DNA of 26,841 nt from an uncultured Clostridia bacterium (lineage in GTDB: Bacteria; Bacillota; Clostridia; Christensenellales; UBA1242). Below, piece after piece: positions 21,442 to 26,841 of the stretch. The translations under genes were made by a program, and so were the position numbers. The notes under the pieces were generated by a model. The model was not told the DNA's origin and searched no databases. It saw only the letters and a program-made list of their open reading frames with translations. The stretch is taken from contig CAKVEY010000004.1 of assembly GCA_934746185.1 (NCBI GenBank), forward strand, positions 1 through 26,841, given 5' to 3'. The first letter of the stretch is position 1. Each line of letters begins with the position of its first letter.

Positions 21442-22855
21442 ATTTTAAGTTAAATTCACTTTCACTAAACAATTCTTTTTTTCTTTCAATCATTTCATCA
21501 ACTCTTGTTACATACTCTTTTATATCTTTAACATTTGCACATCTTTCAATTCGATTGGTAAGCGAAAAAACTCTTTTGCTTATTCCGTTAGCACCACACG
21601 CCACTATGCTAGAAAGTTCGTCCATACTATCTATATTAAAATAACAAATTTTGTCATCTATATAATAGCCAACATTTTCTAAGCCACTAACCATATTTTT
21701 TTGTCTATATAAATAATATGGTTTATAACCAGCATTTTTAAGTGTAATTTTAGCAATATTGCTCATTTTTAAAACTCGACTTTCGTTTTTAAAAATGTTT
21801 TCGTTATTTTCCTTTAAATTAGATGCCCTTTTTAGTGCTAATGTATGAACTGTAATGTTATCAGGTCTTAAATATGTTGCTATGTCCATAGTTTCATTAA
21901 AACTTTTAATTGTGTCTTTTGTTAAGCCCATAATTAAGTCCATATTAATATCAAAGTTATAAGTTCTAGCAAGTTTATATGCATTTAATGCGTCCATTGC
22001 CGTATGTTTTCTGCCAATTGCTTTTAAAACATTGTCATTAAAAGTTTGTGGATTAATACTTATTCTTGTAACGCCATATTTTTGTAAAACATCAAGTTTT
22101 TCTTTAGTTATTGTGTCAGGTCTTCCTGCTTCAACAGTAAATTCTTTTACTTTAAAACTTACGCTTTGTAAAACTCGTTCTAGTTGCTCAGCACTTAAAG
22201 CCGTAGGCGTTCCACCACCAATATAAACACTTTTAACAATAAAGTAATTTTCCATTAAAAATTGTTTTGTTTTTTCAATTTCATATATTAACTTATCTAC
22301 ATATTCGTCAATTAACTTTCCTGCTTTTGACACTTCCATAGAAATAAAACTACAATAATTGCACCTTGATGTACAAAATGGAATATTAATGTAAAAATCA
22401 ACTAATTTATCGTTTAAATCTAAGTTTTTTTGATTAATTATTATATCAATAATTAGTTGAGTTTTTTCAAGCGATACGTGATAATTATTTATTAAAAAAT
22501 TTTGAATTGAAGTTTTAGGTAACCCCTTTTTAAATAAATCATAACAAAATTTTACTGGTCTAATGCCTGTTAAAGCACCATAAGGCATATTTTTGTTAAA
22601 TATTTTAGAAAGAATTTCATACAAACCTATTTTAGCAAAGGCTTTTGCCGAAATAAACTCGCTCTTATCACTTGTTTTTTCATAATTATATTCTTGTTTG
22701 TCTTTAAAAATTTTATAAGTATTAATAATTTTGTCATCTGTTTCTTCTAAAATATGATTAATTATAATATCATAATTTTCAAAATCTACTGGAACAAATA
22801 ATTTTAATATGTCTTGAAAATCATAGTTGTTTTCTATATTAGTATTAATTTCCAT
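21440..22855 (-). CDS. hemZ: Radical SAM coproporphyrinogen dehydrogenase-like protein HemZ
   Basis: A 471-residue radical SAM protein of the HemZ/HemN group. Residues 1-150 are the HemZ-specific N-terminal region with GALTGIRPVKF (93-103). The radical SAM core starts FYINIPFCTSRCNYCSF with cluster ligands C161, C165 and C168, then VYIGGGTPTALS, FTVEAGRPDT, GVTRISINPQTFND and DLIMGL. HemZ is annotated as oxygen-independent coproporphyrinogen III oxidase, but many members occur in bacteria without haem synthesis, and no other haem gene is in view. The start codon follows the rel stop directly, with its GGAG site inside the rel end. Assignment to the family is firm, reaction uncertain. Confidence 0.9.
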   Translation of the reverse strand: MEINTNIENNYDFQDILKLFVPVDFENYDIIINHILEETDDKIINTYKIFKDKQEYNYEKTSDKSEFISAKAFAKIGLYEILSKIFNKNMPYGALTGIRPVKFCYDLFKKGLPKTSIQNFLINNYHVSLEKTQLIIDIIINQKNLDLNDKLVDFYINIPFCTSRCNYCSFISMEVSKAGKLIDEYVDKLIYEIEKTKQFLMENYFIVKSVYIGGGTPTALSAEQLERVLQSVSFKVKEFTVEAGRPDTITKEKLDVLQKYGVTRISINPQTFNDNVLKAIGRKHTAMDALNAYKLARTYNFDINMDLIMGLTKDTIKSFNETMDIATYLRPDNITVHTLALKRASNLKENNENIFKNESRVLKMSNIAKITLKNAGYKPYYLYRQKNMVSGLENVGYYIDDKICYFNIDSMDELSSIVACGANGISKRVFSLTNRIERCANVKDIKEYVTRVDEMIERKKELFSESEFNLK

Positions 22856-24940
22856 TTATTCTCCTTTTGCTCTTTTAACTTCTAAAACATCTTTTAAAGA
22901 TGATAATTTATTTATTATAGAATTTAATTCATTAGTATCTTTTACGCTAACATAAAGAGATAGTAATTGTTGATTTTTCTCTAAATTATAAACATTAACG
23001 CCCGAAATATCAACCTTTTCTTCACTAAGTAGTTTTGTAACATTAACAATTATAGTGTTAGATTTATTTGCTAAAATGTTGATATGCGCATCAAATTTTT
23101 TGTTGATTTGGTCATTAAAATAAGCATTTACTATTCTATTTTTATCAAAATTCTTAACATTGCCACAATCTTTGGCGTGAATAGTTATGCCCCGTCCTTG
23201 CGAAACAAAGCCGATAATTTCATCACCAGGAACTGGTGAACAACATTTAGCAAAACGCACCATTAAATTGTCTAAATTATTATCAAAGGTTACATCTTTT
23301 GATGAATTTGATTTTTTAATAATTTTTTTAGTAATATCTTCTTGTAATTTTTGTTGCTCTTTATATTTATTAAATAATTTATTAACTACTTGCGTGCTTG
23401 TTAAAGAACCAAATCCAACAGACGCATACAAATCGTCTAAATTTTTTAAAGTCCATTTAATATATAATTCGTTTAACCATTCATCTACTAATAAATCTTT
23501 TAATTCTATGTGTTTAGCCTTGCAAGTATCTTCTAAAATCTCTTTTCCACGCCTAATATTTTCTTCTTTATTTTGCTTTTTAAAGTACGCTTTTAATCGG
23601 TTTTTTGCAATGCTTGTGTTTACTAATTTCAACCAATCTCTGCTTGGGTGTCCATTCGGGCTTGTTATAATTTCTACAACATCGCCGTTTTTTAGTTTAG
23701 TGCTTAGTGGAACTAACTTTCCATTAACTTTACTACCTACGCACTGATTGCCTATTTGAGAATGAATTGAATAAGCAAAATCAATAGGCGTTGACTCTTC
23801 TTTTAGGCTAATAACTTTTCCTAATGGCGTTTGAACAAAAATTTCGTTTGCATAAAGGTCAGTTTTAAGTTCGTCTAAATAATCGGCAGACGAAGTTAAG
23901 TTGCTATTTTCAAGCATTTTCCTAACCCAAGTTAGTTTTTGGTCAAGTTCGTCAGTTTTAGTCTTTTTTTCTTTATATAAAAAGTGTGCAGCAACACCAT
24001 ATTCGTTAAATTCGTGCATTTTTGTTGTACGAATTTGTATTTCTAATGGGTCGTTGTTATCTGTTATAACTGTTGTGTGAATACTTTTATATCCGTTAGG
24101 TTTAGGCCTAGCGATATAGTCTTTAAATCTTCCATCTATCGGTTCAAACATCGAGTTTATGTAAGATAAAACTTCATAACATTCACTTTCAGTATTTACA
24201 ATAATTCTAACTGCAAGTAAGTCGTAAATTTGAGAGATATTATAGTTTTTGTCTTTAATTTTGTTAAAAATACTGCTTATATGTTTAACTCTACCATAAA
24301 CTTTGCCGTCAATATTTAATTTTTTTAGTAAATCTTGAAGTTTTTTTATGTTTTTTTCAACTTCAATATCACGGTTTTTCAGTAATTTTTCAAGTTCATT
24401 TTCTATTTTTTGATATTCGCTTGGATATAAATATTTTACATTTAAGTCCTGTAATTCACTTTTAATACTGCTTAATCCTAAACGAGCAGAAATAGGAACA
24501 TATAGTTCTTTAATAAGTAAATGTAAGTTATCGGCTTCGCTTTTACTAAATTTATCTATGTTTTCGGCATCAACCAAAATATCAGCGAGTTTTATTAAAA
24601 TAACTCTTATATCGTTTGCAATACTTATTAGCAAGTTTTTAATATTTTCTGTACTTATTTCTTCATTTACTAACTTAATATTTTCAATTTTTATTATTGA
24701 ATTTAATAAATTCATTGAAGTTTTAGGAAGATTTAATTCTTTAATTATCTCTGGATTTTTTCTAAAATCGGTTAAATAAATTCCACTTAATATTGAATAA
24801 TAATCGGCATTATTATTTATTAAAACTTTTGCAATATCATAGCTTTTTTCGTCTGGCTTAAAAGCATTAATATATTCTTTTATTTTGTTTTTTTCTTCGT
24901 TTGATAAACATTTACAATCATCTATTAAAGAATTAATCAT
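22856..24940 (-). CDS. rel: RelA/SpoT-type (p)ppGpp synthetase with degenerate hydrolase domain
   Basis: A 694-residue long RSH protein. The synthetase domain is intact: GRVKHISSIFNKIKDKN (216-232), YDLLAVRI with Asp240, GRFKDYIARPKPNGYKSIHT (270-289) and LEIQIRT with Glu300. RFKD is the bifunctional-type variant, not the E. coli RelA type. TGS (about 366-425), a Cys-containing region CCSPVPGDEIIGF and a C-terminal ACT domain follow. The N-terminal hydrolase domain keeps the fold (DIRVILIKLAD) but not the catalytic residues: the HD motif position reads LTDFRK and the LADRLHN motif reads LADILVD. It should make but not degrade alarmone. GGGGGAG precedes the ATG. Confidence 0.93.
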   Translation of the reverse strand: MINSLIDDCKCLSNEEKNKIKEYINAFKPDEKSYDIAKVLINNNADYYSILSGIYLTDFRKNPEIIKELNLPKTSMNLLNSIIKIENIKLVNEEISTENIKNLLISIANDIRVILIKLADILVDAENIDKFSKSEADNLHLLIKELYVPISARLGLSSIKSELQDLNVKYLYPSEYQKIENELEKLLKNRDIEVEKNIKKLQDLLKKLNIDGKVYGRVKHISSIFNKIKDKNYNISQIYDLLAVRIIVNTESECYEVLSYINSMFEPIDGRFKDYIARPKPNGYKSIHTTVITDNNDPLEIQIRTTKMHEFNEYGVAAHFLYKEKKTKTDELDQKLTWVRKMLENSNLTSSADYLDELKTDLYANEIFVQTPLGKVISLKEESTPIDFAYSIHSQIGNQCVGSKVNGKLVPLSTKLKNGDVVEIITSPNGHPSRDWLKLVNTSIAKNRLKAYFKKQNKEENIRRGKEILEDTCKAKHIELKDLLVDEWLNELYIKWTLKNLDDLYASVGFGSLTSTQVVNKLFNKYKEQQKLQEDITKKIIKKSNSSKDVTFDNNLDNLMVRFAKCCSPVPGDEIIGFVSQGRGITIHAKDCGNVKNFDKNRIVNAYFNDQINKKFDAHINILANKSNTIIVNVTKLLSEEKVDISGVNVYNLEKNQQLLSLYVSVKDTNELNSIINKLSSLKDVLEVKRAKGE

Positions 24941-24951
24941 ATTCTCCCCCT

Positions 24952-26841
24952 TTAATTATTTATTTTGTTAAATATTGTTGAATTTAATAAATCGGTTTTA
25001 ATTTTATTTAGTTCAAAACTTATTTTATTGTTGTTATTTTTTCGTTTAATTAATTTTAATTCTTCAAAAATTAAAATTGATAGATAAAAATTTTCATAAC
25101 TATAATTTATTTTATAATTTAATAATAGATATTCATAATAAAAATACAAATTGTCGGCACTAATATTTTTATTTATCGCTTTTATTAAACTATAATATAT
25201 GTTTAATAATTCTTCTCGTGTTTTGTTTAATTTTATTTCTTTTACATTTATTGGAACATAAATTTCAGCGTTAAACTTAGATTTTAAATAATAAATAAAG
25301 TTCAAATTTAGTGTTTCATCTAAAAATACAATTCTATCAAATTTATCAAAATTTTCTAAACTTTCTATTCCATACAGTAGCGAAAAATTGCCTAGTTTAT
25401 TATTTAAAACAAAAGTTGTTTTGTTAATATTATTTAACAATTTTATTTTATCATTATAAATATTATAAGAAATAAACAAGGTTTTGTCATTTTTTAAGTT
25501 TAAAATTTGATTAATACTTGTGTATTTTTTTATATTTTGTTTAAAACTAGAATATTTTAACTGATTAAATAAATTAGCGTTAAGTTTTGTTTGTAAAATC
25601 GCTTTTTCATCGCTAAATTTAACGGCTTTTACTAACCCTTTTAAAGATTTTTTATTGCCAAAATTATTTAAACTCAATTCAATTAACATTTCTTTATTTT
25701 TAAAATTATAATAATTTTCTAAATTATTTATATCGTTAAAAGAAACTAATTCAAAATCATTTTTAACTGTTATTATTAAATTTTCAGGCAAATTTTTCAT
25801 CTTTGTTATTTTTAAAACATCTATATTAACTTTAAAAATCGGTTTATTATTTTCATAACCAAACGGCTCGATAACATCTAAACTCTTTACAAAATCATAA
25901 GTTATTTCGTTTAAATTTAGCGTTAAATCGTAATTCTTTACAATTTCAAAATCTGTACTAAAATTGTCTAAAACAAATTTATTAACCAAATTTTTAAATT
26001 GTTTTAAATTTTCTTCATATAAACTTAGCCCACCTGCTTTTGCGTGTCCACCAAATTTATTTAAAGAATCTTTAGCAAAATTAAACATTTCAAAAATATT
26101 AACATTATTATTTGTTCGAGCCGAACCTTTTAGTTCTCCGTTAATTTTTCCAAGTAAAATGCAAGGTTTGTTATAGTCTTCACTTATTCTACTACATACA
26201 ATTCCTAGTAGTCCTATTTCCCAATCGGGTTTATATAAAACAATAACTTTATTATTTTTATTTTCGTTTTCAAGTAATTTTACGCAATCATCATAAATAG
26301 ATTTGCATAAAGATTTTCGTTTATTATTTAAGTTTTCAAGAGTTTTTAAGCTGTGATTTATTGTTTTTAAATCATTACTAATAAAAAGTTTTAAAGCGAT
26401 ATTTGCATCGTCTAATCTGCCTGACGAATTGATTAATGGTGCAATTTTAAATGCAATATCAGTGCTAGTTATATTTTTTAAACTGCCAAGAGTTTGTTTT
26501 AGCAAAATTTTAACGCCGAGTGGTAGTAACTCTAATCTTTTAAGCCCTTCCTTTACAATTATTCGATTTTCATCTATAAGTGGCACAATGTCTGCAATAG
26601 TTGCTAAACTAGATATTGCTAAATATTTTTCATAATTTTCACTATTATTAATGCACATTGCTTGAACTATTTTAAAACTTACTCCTGCACCACACAGCCC
26701 TTTAAAATTAAAAGGTTGGTCAAATTTCGTGGTTACAATTATGCAATTAGGTAGTTTTTCAGGTAGTTCGTGATGGTCAGTTACAATAACATCTATGCCC
26801 ATTTTTTTAATATATTCAACTTCTTCATAACAACTTATGCC
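24952..26841 (-). CDS. recJ: Single-stranded-DNA-specific exonuclease RecJ, 3' part (5' end off right edge)
   Basis: 5'-3' ssDNA exonuclease of recombination and mismatch repair. The frame is open to the window edge, so the first visible residue is not the start; an internal ATG at 26802 is not the real start, because the 13 codons before it (GISCYEEVEYIKK) match RecJ. VIVTDHHELP holds the DHH motif, then GLCGAGVSFKIVQ and APLINSSGRLDDA. FGGHAKAGGLSL is the DHHA1 motif, followed by an OB-like region (PIFKVNIDVLKI). A Lys/Asn-rich C-terminal extension of roughly 220 residues follows. About 130 N-terminal residues are missing. rel starts 11 bases downstream; the recJ-rel-hemZ order is usual in Clostridia. 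Confidence 0.93.
   Translation of the reverse strand, partial: GISCYEEVEYIKKMGIDVIVTDHHELPEKLPNCIIVTTKFDQPFNFKGLCGAGVSFKIVQAMCINNSENYEKYLAISSLATIADIVPLIDENRIIVKEGLKRLELLPLGVKILLKQTLGSLKNITSTDIAFKIAPLINSSGRLDDANIALKLFISNDLKTINHSLKTLENLNNKRKSLCKSIYDDCVKLLENENKNNKVIVLYKPDWEIGLLGIVCSRISEDYNKPCILLGKINGELKGSARTNNNVNIFEMFNFAKDSLNKFGGHAKAGGLSLYEENLKQFKNLVNKFVLDNFSTDFEIVKNYDLTLNLNEITYDFVKSLDVIEPFGYENNKPIFKVNIDVLKITKMKNLPENLIITVKNDFELVSFNDINNLENYYNFKNKEMLIELSLNNFGNKKSLKGLVKAVKFSDEKAILQTKLNANLFNQLKYSSFKQNIKKYTSINQILNLKNDKTLFISYNIYNDKIKLLNNINKTTFVLNNKLGNFSLLYGIESLENFDKFDRIVFLDETLNLNFIYYLKSKFNAEIYVPINVKEIKLNKTREELLNIYYSLIKAINKNISADNLYFYYEYLLLNYKINYSYENFYLSILIFEELKLIKRKNNNNKISFELNKIKTDLLNSTIFNKINN

Noticed and set aside
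23187..23747. A 186-residue open frame on the plus strand
   Set aside because: It lies entirely opposite the well-conserved rel gene, has no ribosome site and no recognisable domain; open only by base composition.

Overview
The window is A+T-rich bacterial chromosome with conventional Shine-Dalgarno sites (AGGAG) in front of most genes, and it is read with the standard genetic code. Gene content and order point to a Bacillota, probably an uncultured Clostridia-like gut lineage. The evidence is the DUF1292-ruvX pair, the comM-dprA-topA-trmFO-hslV-hslU block (the dprA-topA-trmFO-hslVU order known from Bacillus), the recJ-rel-hemZ block, a YlmC/YmxH-type PRC-barrel protein and a Firmicute-type TopA with three C-terminal zinc ribbons. 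No rRNA, tRNA, CRISPR array, insertion sequence or prophage gene was seen. No gene-free stretch exceeds about 260 bases.

Layout, left to right. (1) 1-1219, minus strand: 5' part of rpsB with its own promoter and a hairpin in its leader, then DUF1292 and ruvX. (2) 1359-1496, plus strand: a 45-residue one-helix membrane protein. (3) 1645-5881, minus strand: a three-gene cassette with a near-perfect promoter. It encodes a small AAA-like protein without a P-loop, a MoxR-type AAA ATPase fused to what looks like a circularly permuted DUF6273 domain, and a DUF2201-type metallopeptidase/VWA protein. (4) 6137-9386, minus strand: an IscU-like protein lacking the usual cysteines, cysteine desulfurase, thioredoxin, TcdA-like dehydratase and a DUF4279-like protein. 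(5) 9484-17350, minus strand: hslU, hslV, trmFO, topA, dprA and comM, tightly packed and often overlapping. (6) 17486-21415, mixed strands: an unknown protein, nrdR, an XRE regulator, another unknown protein, a PRC-barrel protein, a ZIP metal transporter and a membrane-anchored C39-like protease. (7) 21440-26841, minus strand: hemZ, rel and recJ (recJ runs off the right edge).

Housekeeping genes lie on the minus strand. The five plus-strand genes are small, lineage-restricted or accessory. Two patterns stand out. First, seven genes (tcdA, comM, nrdR, the gene at 19039, the PRC-barrel gene, zip and the C39-like gene) lack a Shine-Dalgarno and have a -10-like hexamer ending only 5-8 bases before the ATG. 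This implies leaderless mRNAs alongside normal SD-led genes. Second, UGA is never used as a stop: 25 of the 27 visible stops are TAA. The only two TAGs are in the MoxR cassette, where TAG doubles as the start of the next gene's TAGGAG ribosome site.

The best candidates for something undescribed are the pseudo-ATPase / DUF6273-MoxR / metallopeptidase-VWA cassette, the leaderless-gene set, the cysteine-less IscU-like partner of NifS, and a Rel protein whose ppGpp-hydrolase domain appears dead.
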